This document shows, in pieces, positions 10,226 to 18,309 of a stretch of 33,240 bases of DNA. Position numbers and translations under genes: made by a program. Positions within the stretch are counted from its first letter, which is position 1; each line of letters starts with the position of its first letter. Source of the stretch: Falsiroseomonas sp. (GTDB lineage Bacteria > Pseudomonadota > Alphaproteobacteria > Acetobacterales > Acetobacteraceae); the NCBI RefSeq assembly GCF_030695085.1, contig NZ_JAUYTS010000093.1, positions 1 through 33,240 on the forward strand. Direction: 5' to 3'. Below the pieces are notes generated by a model. That model had not been told where the DNA came from. It saw nothing but the letters and a program-made list of their open reading frames with translations, and did not search any database.

Positions 10226-10300
10226 GGCGGACTCCTTGGTTGAAGGCGTGGGTTCTCGGCCGGTGGCCGAGTCGCAATGACGTGAACGAAATGAAATCGC

Positions 10301-10494
10301 GCGGGTTCCCCGCATTGGGCCGAAGCGGGTCCCCCGCGCCAGGCCGGGCCGGGTCCCCCGCGCAAGGCCAGGGCGGGTCCCCCGCGTTAGTCAGAGGCGG
10401 GTCCCCCGCGTTAGTCAGGGGCGGGTCCCCCGCTTTAGTCAGAGGCGTGTCCCCCGCATTGGGCCGAAAGGCGAGTTCCCCGTATTTGGGCCGC
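10301..10494. repeat. Tandem array of about eight 24-bp hairpin-bearing repeats
   Basis: The 318-bp gap between the divergent transglutaminase-like and GlxA-like genes is filled largely by abutting 24-bp units starting near 10301, 10325, 10349, 10373, 10397, 10421, 10445 and 10471 (the last two slightly longer). Each opens with a variant of GCGGGTCCCCCGC, a 5-bp inverted repeat with a 3-base loop, followed by an 11-base tail. Tails fall into three classes: ATTGGGCCGAA-like (units 1, 7, 8), GCC-rich (units 2, 3) and TTAGTCAGRG-like (units 4-6). The period is eight codons, so both strands give 8-residue peptide repeats when translated. There are no spacers, so this is not CRISPR. The rest of the gap holds the RBS of the leftward gene and nothing else recognised. 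Confidence 0.9.
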
Positions 10495-10543
10495 AGCCGC
10501 CGGTAGACAGCGGCAGGGTGGGGCGCCACCATGACGTGTCCAG

Positions 10544-11611
10544 ATGACAAGCACGCCAACCAGCCGCTTCCCCGCCTCCGGACCACCAGACCCTCGCGGG
10601 CCGGTGGCACGTGATGGGCTGGGGCTGAAGCCCGGTGCGGCGCCGCTGCGGATCGGCTTCGTCCTGATACCCGGCTTTCCGATGCTGACCTATGCCTGTT
10701 CGGTGGAGCCCTTCCGCGCCGCCAATGATCTGGCCGGCGCCGCGCTCTACCGCTGGGTGCATATCTCGCCGGATGGCCTGCCGGTGCGCGCCTCCAACGG
10801 CGTGTCCATCGTGGCGGAACAGGGTACGGACCAGCCGGGCCAGGTGGATGCGCTGTTCGTCTGCGCCGGCGGCAACCCCTCCGGCTTCGAGGATGCGGCA
10901 ACCCTTGCCTGGCTGCGGGGCGAGGCAGCGCGCGGTATCCGGATCGGCGGCGTCTCCGGCGGCCCCTATATCCTGGCCCGCGCCGGGCTGCTGGCCGGGT
11001 ATCGCTGCACCGCGCATTGGGAATACATTCCAGCCATGGCGGAACGCTTCCCCAGCCTGACCCTGACCCGGTCGCTGTATGAGGTGGACCGGGATCGCTG
11101 CACCGCCTCCGGCGGCACCGCCGCGCTCGACATGATGATGGCGCTGATCGAGGCTGTTCACGGCCGCGCCCTGGCCCGCGCCGTCGCCGAGTGGTTCCTG
11201 CACACCAGGCCCCGCGCGGGGGATGAGCCGCAGCGGATGAGCCTGCGCGAACGCTACGACACCGGCCACCCCAGCCTGCTGGCGGTGCTGGACCAGATGG
11301 AGCGCGCCATCGAGGACCCGCTGCCGCGCGACGCGCTGGCCGAATCGGCCGGGCTTTCGGTGCGGCAGCTGGAGCGGCTGTTCCGCAGCCACCTGGGCCG
11401 CACCATCGGCGCGCATTACCTCGGCCTGCGGCTGGATCATGCCAGACGGCTGTTGCAGCAGACCGCGCTGTCGGTGCTGGAGGTGGCGATGGCCAGCGGC
11501 TTCGTCAGCGCCGCGCATTTCTCCCGCGCCTATGCCACGCGCTTCGGCCGCCCGCCGCGGCTGGATCGCGGCGGGCCGGCGCGCGCGGGCCGGCTGGCGA
11601 AGCGGCAATGA
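10544..11611 (+). CDS. GlxA-family transcriptional regulator (DJ-1/PfpI domain plus AraC-type HTH)
   Basis: A 355-residue regulator. Residues about 36-200 form a DJ-1/PfpI-type class I amidotransferase-like domain (RIGFVLIPGFPMLTYACSVE; VCAGGNP; a nucleophile-elbow position reading GVSGGPY, with no Cys, so presumably a sensor and not an enzyme). Residues about 245-340 carry the AraC double helix-turn-helix (ALAESAGLSVRQLERLFRSH and VAMASGFVSAAHFSRAYATR). Relatives such as GbdR control catabolism of choline-derived or amine compounds. Target genes here are unknown; the nearby leftward catabolic operon and the divergent transglutaminase-like gene are candidates (inference). The N-terminal 30 residues are low-complexity and the start is uncertain; no clear RBS precedes ATG 10544. 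It converges with the dioxygenase-like gene, five bases apart. Confidence 0.87.
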   Translation: MTSTPTSRFPASGPPDPRGPVARDGLGLKPGAAPLRIGFVLIPGFPMLTYACSVEPFRAANDLAGAALYRWVHISPDGLPVRASNGVSIVAEQGTDQPGQVDALFVCAGGNPSGFEDAATLAWLRGEAARGIRIGGVSGGPYILARAGLLAGYRCTAHWEYIPAMAERFPSLTLTRSLYEVDRDRCTASGGTAALDMMMALIEAVHGRALARAVAEWFLHTRPRAGDEPQRMSLRERYDTGHPSLLAVLDQMERAIEDPLPRDALAESAGLSVRQLERLFRSHLGRTIGAHYLGLRLDHARRLLQQTALSVLEVAMASGFVSAAHFSRAYATRFGRPPRLDRGGPARAGRLAKRQ

Positions 11612-11616
11612 GGCGA

Positions 11617-12573
11617 TCACCGGGTCGATAACGGCTTCAGCCCGCGCTCGATCTCGGCGCGGCGCGGCTCCAGGAAGGGCGGCAGGGCCAGGCTTTCGCC
11701 CAGGCTCTCCATTGGCTCATCGGTTGCGAAGCCGGGGCCGTCGGTGGCGATCTCATACAGGATGCCGTTCGGTTCCCGCGTGTACAGGCTGCGGAAGTAG
11801 AAACGATCGACCGGACCGGAGGAGGGGATGCGCAGGCGCTGCAGGCGGTCCACCCAGCCCTCATATTCGTCATCCCGCACCCGGAAGGCGACATGATGCA
11901 CGCCGCCGGCGCCGGGACGGGCCTGCGGCAGATGCGGTTCCACCCGCACATGCAGCTCTGCCGCCGGGCCGCCCTCGCCCATCTCGAAGACATGGATGCG
12001 GCTGCGCGGATCATCCGGGGCGGCGTGTTCGCCGGCCGCGCGCATTGCCATCACCTGCGTCAGGAACCGGGCGGTGGGGGTGAGTTCGGGCACGCTGATG
12101 GTGATGGGGCCGAGGCCGCGAATCTGCTGCGCCGACGGCACCGGGCTGCGGTCCCAGGGGTGGAAGTGGCCGGTGCCGCCATCATCCAGCAGGGTCAGGC
12201 GCTGGCCTTCGGGGTCTTCGAACGCCATCTGTTGGCGCCCGGCCACAAGCTGCACCGGGCCATGCTTCACATCATGTTCCGTGAAGCGCTTGGCCCAGTA
12301 GGCGAAGGCCCCGGCGCCCGCCACGCGCAGCGCGGTGCCGGTGATGGCCTGGGTGCCGCGCCGCTCCGGCCCCACCGGCCAGTCGAAGAAGGTGAGGTCG
12401 GTGCCCGGACTGGCCACGCCATCGGCGTAGAACAGGTGATAGGCGCTGACATCATCCTGGTTGACGGTTTTCTTCACCAGCCGCATGCCGAGGATGCGGG
12501 TGTAGAAATCATGATTGCCGGGTGCATCGGCCGAAACCGCGGTCAGATGGTGGATTCCGTGAAGCTGCATCAT
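11617..12573 (-). CDS. VOC-family ring-cleaving dioxygenase-like protein (MhqO/PcpA type)
   Basis: A 318-residue protein of two vicinal-oxygen-chelate modules. The first opens with [11 protein letters not shown] (His8/His9) and contains [11 protein letters not shown]; the second contains [12 protein letters not shown] and ends with [12 protein letters not shown]. His, His and Glu of these motifs are the expected Fe(II)/Mn(II) ligands. Relatives include MhqO/MhqA, linked to hydroquinone dioxygenation and quinone resistance, and many glyoxalase-like proteins of unknown substrate. Two consecutive ATG codons (12573 and 12570) follow AAGGAA; either may be used. It lies 112 bp downstream of the eleven-gene operon on the same strand and could be its last member or an independent gene. 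Confidence 0.8.
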   Translation of the reverse strand: MMQLHGIHHLTAVSADAPGNHDFYTRILGMRLVKKTVNQDDVSAYHLFYADGVASPGTDLTFFDWPVGPERRGTQAITGTALRVAGAGAFAYWAKRFTEHDVKHGPVQLVAGRQQMAFEDPEGQRLTLLDDGGTGHFHPWDRSPVPSAQQIRGLGPITISVPELTPTARFLTQVMAMRAAGEHAAPDDPRSRIHVFEMGEGGPAAELHVRVEPHLPQARPGAGGVHHVAFRVRDDEYEGWVDRLQRLRIPSSGPVDRFYFRSLYTREPNGILYEIATDGPGFATDEPMESLGESLALPPFLEPRRAEIERGLKPLSTR

Positions 12574-12685
12574 CGATTTCCTTCGTCATTGCCACCTATG
12601 ACGCGGCGCGCGGGGGCGAGGTTGCCTGGACTGCATGGTCGCGTGATTCCGACTTTCCGGTGGATCAACCTCAACCCATCACACC

Positions 12686-13273
12686 CTAGCGCTGCCCGTC
12701 CCAGGCGCTGATCGCATCCTGCGTCAGTCCGCCGACACGCGCATGCGGCCGCCCGCCGGTGGTCATGGCCAGGGCGAACAGGATTTCATCCGCGCGCGGC
12801 GCGTCCGGCACGGTTGCGGTGATGCCGTCGAAATGGCTGCGGACATAGGCGGCGTTGCGGTGGTGGATGGGCAGGTCGAGCAGGGCGCCCATCGGCCCGA
12901 CCTTGGTCATGGACGGCACGATGGAGAGTGCCTGGCCGAGCAGGCCGCGCATCGCATAGCCCCCCGCCACATGCCACAGCGCGCCGTGCTCCAGTTCCCC
13001 GGCCGCGCCGACCAGGCCGCCCTTGCCATAGGCCTCGATCCGCGCCGGATCGCCTCCGAGGCCGGCGAGAAGTTTCTGCGCCACCATCAGGCCGATCGGC
13101 TTCATCGCCTCCATCATCCACATCAGCTCCGGCTCATGCCGCCCGGCGAAGGGATTTTTCAGGACGACAGCGCACCAGCCCTTCAGGACCGGCGTGGGCA
13201 GCGGCGGGCCGCCATCATGGCGCACTTCCTCCACGCACAGCACGGTTTTTCGGATGTCGAGCGTCTGGGTCAT
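12686..13273 (-). CDS. Amino acid synthesis family protein (PF06684, formerly DUF1185)
   Basis: A 195-residue soluble protein recognised as the PF06684 'amino acid synthesis' family from features such as IRKTVLCVEEVRHDGG at the start, ALKNPFAGR-like VLKNPFAGRHEP, EAYGKGGLVG, ELEHGALWHVAGGYAMR, and the late DEILFALAMTTGGRPHAR block. No biochemical function is firmly established for the family despite its name. Family members are commonly near hydantoinase/oxoprolinase-like and UPF0280 genes, as here. It is the last gene of the tightly packed run; its ATG overlaps the UPF0280 stop by four bases. The stop is TAG, followed by 112 bp without a recognisable terminator. A role late in the catabolic pathway is inference only. 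Confidence 0.82.
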   Translation of the reverse strand: MTQTLDIRKTVLCVEEVRHDGGPPLPTPVLKGWCAVVLKNPFAGRHEPELMWMMEAMKPIGLMVAQKLLAGLGGDPARIEAYGKGGLVGAAGELEHGALWHVAGGYAMRGLLGQALSIVPSMTKVGPMGALLDLPIHHRNAAYVRSHFDGITATVPDAPRADEILFALAMTTGGRPHARVGGLTQDAISAWDGQR

Positions 13274-14127
13274 GGCTGGGATTCCGTCAGCTGGGGGAAG
13301 CCGGCGCCGGCGAGCCGAAGCTGGCCGCGGAGGCGCAGCGCGGCGGCGCGGATCAGTCCTGCGCGAAAGCAGGACTCCGCGAAGGCAGCACCGGTTTCGA
13401 GGGCGGCGTCGATCTCGTTCGTGGTGAGCGCGCCGACCTCCGTCGTCACCAGCCGCGCGCCGAGGTCGCTATCCGGGTCCAGCCCGTAGGCGGGGCGGCG
13501 CGCGATGGCGGGGCTGGCGACATCCACCGCATTGGCGATCAGCGTCGCCGCCACATCCGCCGCCGCGGCCGTGGCGGCCAGCACCGTCACGGCATCGGCA
13601 ATACCGAGAGAGAAGGATCGCCCATGCCGGCCGGAGGTGGCGACGCCACCAATGCCATCCGCCGCGCGCAGATGCAGCGCGCCATCGAAGCCCGTACCGG
13701 GCTGCGGGCTGGCCGCCAGCCCGATATCCAGCCCGGCGCCCGGCAGCACGGCAATGTCGCCGCCATCATTGACGAAGGCGCGCGTGAGGCCCGGCGCGGC
13801 ATCCTGCATCGCGGCCAGCAGCGCATCCGCCACCGCGCCGGCGACGGCCGCCATGGGCGTGACGAAGACGCCGCGGGCCGCATGGGGCAGGCAGGCGGCG
13901 TGCATCGCCCGTGCGATGGTGCCGCGCGGCGGCGTGGCCGGGTCGGCCGCACGGCGCAGCGACGGCAATTCGACGACCAGTTCATCCAGCACTGTCTGGA
14001 ACCGGGCGACGGCGGCGGCTTCGGCCAGCGTGACGGCATCCGGCGGCCCCCAGGCGCGCAGCACCACGTCGATCGGGCCGTGCTGAAGATGCAGCCGGTC
14101 CCCGGTCAGGCGCTGCACGCTGGGCAT
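13270..14127 (-). CDS. UPF0280 family protein (ApbE-like superfamily)
   Basis: A 285-residue protein of the UPF0280/COG2122 group, related to the FMN transferase ApbE. The diagnostic core is FVNDGGDIAVLPGAG, followed by GIGGVATSGRHGRSFSLGIAD and the Ala-rich segment before NAVDVASPAI. ApbE enzymes attach FMN covalently to flavoproteins, but UPF0280 members are uncharacterised, so activity is not assumed. It starts one base after the reductase-like gene and overlaps the PF06684 gene by four bases. A cofactor-related role for the neighbouring redox enzymes is a plausible inference. The frame is open upstream of ATG 14127, but only through sequence coding the reductase on another frame. Confidence 0.83.
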   Translation of the reverse strand: MPSVQRLTGDRLHLQHGPIDVVLRAWGPPDAVTLAEAAAVARFQTVLDELVVELPSLRRAADPATPPRGTIARAMHAACLPHAARGVFVTPMAAVAGAVADALLAAMQDAAPGLTRAFVNDGGDIAVLPGAGLDIGLAASPQPGTGFDGALHLRAADGIGGVATSGRHGRSFSLGIADAVTVLAATAAAADVAATLIANAVDVASPAIARRPAYGLDPDSDLGARLVTTEVGALTTNEIDAALETGAAFAESCFRAGLIRAAALRLRGQLRLAGAGFPQLTESQP

Positions 14128-14128
14128 C

Positions 14129-15625
14129 TCAGCCGGGAAACGGCCAGGGATTGCCGGCCTGCCAATCCTCGACGCGCAGCGATGGACCGAGGTCGCGGAG
14201 GAGATCCTGCACCGGCACGATCTCGGACATATGGCCGCCGAGGCGTTCATACAGCGCGCGTGGCAGGGTGAACTCGATCGGCGCGACCAGAGCCGGCGTC
14301 GGCACATAGCCAAAGGCGTTCTTCGGCAGCCGCAGCACATCCGCCATGACGGTGATGCCGCCGCCGGGCCAGAGATAGACCGGCGCGCCACCCATGGTGA
14401 CGCGCGTCTCGCCCGAGGCCACGCTGCGCGTCAGCAGCACGGGATTCTCCGTCACGCCGGCCCGCAGCGATCCGCCGGCACCTGCCATGAAGATGACTGA
14501 ACACAGCGAGGGTTCGCAATTCTCGCCGATGCGTTCCACGACCTTCGCGACGCCCGGCGGCATCTCTGCGGGGACCGGCTTGAGGGAGGCGTCCAGCACG
14601 CACCACAGCGCATCCTCCCCGGTGGTGGAGGTCAGCAGCAGGCGCAGGCCCGGCCAGGCGATCTTAAGGTCGATGCTTTCGATGATCGCCAGCGGGTCGC
14701 TGATATCCGTGCCGCCCCAGCCGAGGCCGGGATTGGCCACCTGGAAATACCGCCCCGGCGTGGAGCGCCGCCCACGCAGGCGGATGCCGGTGGGCTTCAT
14801 GCCGAGCACCTTGCCCGCCTGGTGTTCGGACAGCAGCCCGGTGATGTGGTCATCCACCACGATCACCTCATCCACCTGGCCGAGCCATTGCTGCGCGAAG
14901 ATGCCGATGGTGGCGCTGCCGCAGCCGACGCGCATCCGCACTTCCGGCTTGCCATCCACCACCGGCGCCTGGCCGGCCTGCACGCGCACCGCGTGGCCAC
15001 CATCGATGGTGAGCTCCACCGCTTCCCCCGCACACAGCTTCAGCAGCGTGTCGCAGGTGGTGGTACCTTCGCGCTTGGAGCCGCCCGTGAGGTGCCGCAC
15101 ACCGCCGAGCGACAGCATCTGGCTGCCGTATTCGGCGGTGGTGACATGGCCCACCTGTTCGCCATTCGCACGCACGGCGGCGGCCTCGGCAGCCAGATGG
15201 CGATCCGTGTCGATCTTCACCTTCACGCCGCAATAGCTGAAGATGCCCTCCGTCACGATGGTGACGGTATCCATCCCCGCATGCTGCGCGCCGACGATGA
15301 AGGGGGCGGGCTTGTAGTCCGGATAGGTGGTGCCGGCGCCGATGCCGGTGACGAAGGCGCGCGACGGATCGAGCAACTGCCCATCCCAGCCACCTCCCGC
15401 GAAGGCCACCACCGGCCCGCCCGATTCCACCGCGCGCGCCAGCGTCACCGCCGGATCGGTGCGGATCAACTGGCCATTGTCGTTGGCATAGCGTGAACAG
15501 GCGCCGCTGCGGCCGGGGCGGATACGGCACAGCACCGGGCAGGCATCGCAGCGCACGATGCCCTGGTCGCCCTCCGCCGCGCCGAATTTCTGCGAGCGTG
15601 CGGCGAGGCTGCCATGGTCGCTCAT
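14129..15625 (-). CDS. 6-hydroxynicotinate reductase-like iron-sulfur protein
   Basis: A 498-residue soluble protein. The N-terminus carries a cysteine cluster, Cys26-x2-Cys29-x3-Cys33-x9-Cys43 (CDACPVLC then GAC), expected to bind a [4Fe-4S] centre. The remainder has conserved-looking Gly- and Cys-rich stretches (SYCGVKVKIDTDRH, RVGCGSATIGIFAQQW, FMAGAGGSLRAG). Sequence style and length match proteins annotated as 6-hydroxynicotinate reductase, characterised in Eubacterium barkeri, where the enzyme reduces the pyridone ring to a tetrahydro-oxo product. Recognition is by memory of the family, not by alignment. Its neighbours fit: directly downstream of a molybdenum hydroxylase that could make the hydroxy-heterocycle. 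ATG 15625 overlaps the previous stop by four bases. The true substrate may be another azaheterocycle. Confidence 0.7.
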   Translation of the reverse strand: MSDHGSLAARSQKFGAAEGDQGIVRCDACPVLCRIRPGRSGACSRYANDNGQLIRTDPAVTLARAVESGGPVVAFAGGGWDGQLLDPSRAFVTGIGAGTTYPDYKPAPFIVGAQHAGMDTVTIVTEGIFSYCGVKVKIDTDRHLAAEAAAVRANGEQVGHVTTAEYGSQMLSLGGVRHLTGGSKREGTTTCDTLLKLCAGEAVELTIDGGHAVRVQAGQAPVVDGKPEVRMRVGCGSATIGIFAQQWLGQVDEVIVVDDHITGLLSEHQAGKVLGMKPTGIRLRGRRSTPGRYFQVANPGLGWGGTDISDPLAIIESIDLKIAWPGLRLLLTSTTGEDALWCVLDASLKPVPAEMPPGVAKVVERIGENCEPSLCSVIFMAGAGGSLRAGVTENPVLLTRSVASGETRVTMGGAPVYLWPGGGITVMADVLRLPKNAFGYVPTPALVAPIEFTLPRALYERLGGHMSEIVPVQDLLRDLGPSLRVEDWQAGNPWPFPG

Positions 15626-18309
15626 TGCATCTGTTCCCACAGCCGGTGCGGCAGCACGGGAACCTGGCGCATGGTGATCCCGGTGGCGTGGCGGATGGCG
15701 GAGAGGATGGCGGGCGCCGTCGGCACCAGCGCCGGTTCGCCCACTCCCTTGGCGCCATAGGGGCCCTCGGGCTCCGGATCCTCGATCAGGTGGACGTCGA
15801 TCTCCGGCACGTCGCCCGCGGTCGGGATCAGGTAGTCGTGCAGGTTCTCGGTGCGCCCGGGGATGAACTCCTCCATCAGCGCCAGGCCCAGCCCCTGCGC
15901 GATGCCGCCATGGATCTGGCCGAGCACGAGGGTGGGATTCACCGCGCGCCCGACATCCTGCGCCGCGACGATGCGCCGCACCTTCGTGACGCCCAGCGCC
16001 GTATCCACCGAAACCAGCGCGATCTGCGCGGCGAAGCCATAGGTGGCGTAGGGCGTGCCCTGGCCATTCTCGTCGAGCGCCGTGGTCGCCGGGTCGTAGC
16101 GACCTTCCGCTTCCAGGTCTTCGGCCAGCGCCGCGAGGTCGATGACGCGCGCATCGCCCACGCGAAGCTGCGTGCCCTCCAGCGCCAGCACCGCATCCTC
16201 CCCCGCATTGGCCAGCGCCAGGATGCGCCGCCGCAGCGCCAGCCCCGTCTCCATCGCGGCACGGCCACTCACAAAGGTCTGGCGTGACGCGCTGGTCTTG
16301 CCCGCGTCGTAGGTGCGGGAGGTATCGCCGAGCACGAAACGGAACTGCCTCAGCGGCAGCCCGAGCGCATCCGCGCAGATCTGCGCCATGACCGTGGTGC
16401 TGCCCTGGCCGATATCCACGGCGCCATTGAACAGCGTCAGCGTACCATCGCGCGCCAGCGTCAGCTTCATGCGGGAAGGGTTGGACATGCTGGTATTGCC
16501 GCAACCATACCACATGCAGGCAATGCCGGCGCCGAGCCGCACGCGCGGCAAACCCGCATTGTGCGCGGCCACCTGCGCCAGCATCGCATCCCAAGCCGGT
16601 TTCAGCGCATCCAGGCATTCCGGCAGCCCGGCGGAGGCGTGCAACACCTGCCCGCTATGCGTTGTGTCGCCGCGGCCAATGGCGTTGCGGCGGCGGATTT
16701 CCCAGCGATCCAGTCCGAGTTGCTCGGCCAGGTCATCCACCAGCGATTCGGTGGCGATTGCCGCCTGCGGCACGCCGAAGCCGCGAAAGGCGCCGGCGGG
16801 CGTGTCGTTGGTGTAGATGGCGCGCGCGCGGTTGCGGAGATTGGCGATGCGGTAGGGGCCGCCCGCATGGACGGGCACGCGGTTGGCGACGGTGGCGCCC
16901 CAGCTCGCATAGGCGCCGGTGTTGAAATCCGCGTCGAATTCGTAGCTGGTGAAGCGGCCCTCCGCATCGGCGGCCATGCGCGCGGTGATGCGGGCCGGGT
17001 GGCGCTTGGTCGTGCTGGCCATGCTTTCGGCGCGGGAATAGACGATGCGCACCGGCCGGTTCAGCTTGCGCGCAGCGACCGCAAGCAGGGGCTGCACCGA
17101 GACATCCAGCTTGCCGCCAAAACCGCCGCCACAGGCACTCGGCCGGATACGCACCGCATCCTCCGCCACACCGAGGACGCGCGCGGTTTCCTCGCGGTCC
17201 ATGTAGGGTGCCTGGGTGCAGGCGAAGATCTCCATGCCGATGCCATCCGGCGCGGGCTGCGCGTAGCCGGCCTCGGGCTCGATATAGGCGTGTTCGACGA
17301 AGGCGGTGGTGAAGCGGCCCTCGGCATTGGCGACGTCGCGCGCCGGCGTGCCGCGGTTCAGCCCGCCTTCGATCAGCAGGTTGCCCGGCGCATGCGCGTG
17401 CAGTTGCGGCGCATCCTCCGCGCTGGCTGCGGCCGTGCCGTGCAGCGCGGGCAGGGGGTGCCAGGTGATGGGCAGCGCCGCATCGCGCACCGCCGCCACG
17501 GCTTCCCGCGTGCCGACCAGGCCGAGCACGGCCTCGCCACGGAAGCGCACCAGGCCATCGGCCAGCACGGGCTGGTCCTTCAGATTGGGCATGATGCCGA
17601 AGGCGTTCACGCCCGGTACATCGGCGGCGGTCAGGATGGCCTCCAGCCCCAGCGCGTGCCGCGCGGCTTCGAGATCACCGAGGCTGAAGCGGGCGCTTGC
17701 ATGCGGTGAGCGCACCACGCGCAGCCACAGCGCATCCACTGGCGCCTCATCCGCGCCGAAGCGGTCCGTGCCATCCAGCTTCGCCACGCCATCCAGCCGC
17801 GCGATGCTCGCACCCACCGCCTCGCCTGCCCGTGGTGGCGCAATGGCCTGCGGCGCGGCATCCAGCACCGCATCGAGGATCTTCGCGTAACCTGTGCAGC
17901 GGCAAAGCACGCCGCCCAGCGCGTCGCGCACCGCCGCACGGTCCGGTGTCGGATCGCGCAGCAGCAGATCGACCGCCGCCATCAGCATGCCCGGCGAGCA
18001 GATGCCGCATTGTGCCGCGCCATGCACAAGAAAGGCGGCGCGTAGCCGCGCGAGCACGGCGCCCACAGCGCCCTGTGTCGCCTCAACCGTGTGGATCTGC
18101 GCGCCCTGTGCCTGTGCGGAAGGGATCAGGCAGGCGCAGGCCTGGGCGCCATCCACCAGCACGGTACAGGCGCCGCAATCACCGGCATTGCAGCCTTCCT
18201 TCGTGCCGGTCAGGCCGAGCCGTTCGCGCAGCGTATCCGACAGCGGCGCAAAGGGCGGGGCGGAGACGGTGCAGGGCGCACCGTTCAGGGTGAAGGCGAT
18301 GTCGATCAT
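15622..18309 (-). CDS. Molybdenum hydroxylase: fused [2Fe-2S] and molybdopterin-binding subunits
   Basis: An 895-residue xanthine-dehydrogenase-family protein that joins the small and large subunits in one chain. Residues 1-150 are the double [2Fe-2S] module: Cys40, Cys45, Cys48 and Cys60 (plant-type) and Cys101, Cys104, Cys136 and Cys138 (helical domain, CGICSPG...CRCTGY). From about residue 165 comes the molybdopterin subunit, with SACGGGFGGKLD, GAFRGFGVPQ, GAVDIGQGSTT and GKTSASRQTFVSG, ending with the catalytic-Glu motif GAKGVGEPALVPTAPA. Such enzymes hydroxylate electron-poor ring carbons next to nitrogen using water. The separate FAD subunit is encoded directly upstream (four-base overlap). 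No Tat signal or haem motif is present, so it is cytoplasmic. The substrate is probably an N-heterocycle. Confidence 0.9.
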   Translation of the reverse strand: MIDIAFTLNGAPCTVSAPPFAPLSDTLRERLGLTGTKEGCNAGDCGACTVLVDGAQACACLIPSAQAQGAQIHTVEATQGAVGAVLARLRAAFLVHGAAQCGICSPGMLMAAVDLLLRDPTPDRAAVRDALGGVLCRCTGYAKILDAVLDAAPQAIAPPRAGEAVGASIARLDGVAKLDGTDRFGADEAPVDALWLRVVRSPHASARFSLGDLEAARHALGLEAILTAADVPGVNAFGIMPNLKDQPVLADGLVRFRGEAVLGLVGTREAVAAVRDAALPITWHPLPALHGTAAASAEDAPQLHAHAPGNLLIEGGLNRGTPARDVANAEGRFTTAFVEHAYIEPEAGYAQPAPDGIGMEIFACTQAPYMDREETARVLGVAEDAVRIRPSACGGGFGGKLDVSVQPLLAVAARKLNRPVRIVYSRAESMASTTKRHPARITARMAADAEGRFTSYEFDADFNTGAYASWGATVANRVPVHAGGPYRIANLRNRARAIYTNDTPAGAFRGFGVPQAAIATESLVDDLAEQLGLDRWEIRRRNAIGRGDTTHSGQVLHASAGLPECLDALKPAWDAMLAQVAAHNAGLPRVRLGAGIACMWYGCGNTSMSNPSRMKLTLARDGTLTLFNGAVDIGQGSTTVMAQICADALGLPLRQFRFVLGDTSRTYDAGKTSASRQTFVSGRAAMETGLALRRRILALANAGEDAVLALEGTQLRVGDARVIDLAALAEDLEAEGRYDPATTALDENGQGTPYATYGFAAQIALVSVDTALGVTKVRRIVAAQDVGRAVNPTLVLGQIHGGIAQGLGLALMEEFIPGRTENLHDYLIPTAGDVPEIDVHLIEDPEPEGPYGAKGVGEPALVPTAPAILSAIRHATGITMRQVPVLPHRLWEQMQ

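Noticed and set aside
10301..10494. CRISPR array
   Set aside because: The units abut without unique spacers, are too short and vary in blocks; no cas genes are nearby.
10240..10506. An 88-residue plus-strand frame across the repeats (8-residue peptide repeats)
   Set aside because: There is no RBS, the opposite strand gives an equally regular repeat, and the 24-bp period forces peptide periodicity in every frame. Treated as a DNA repeat unless translation is shown.
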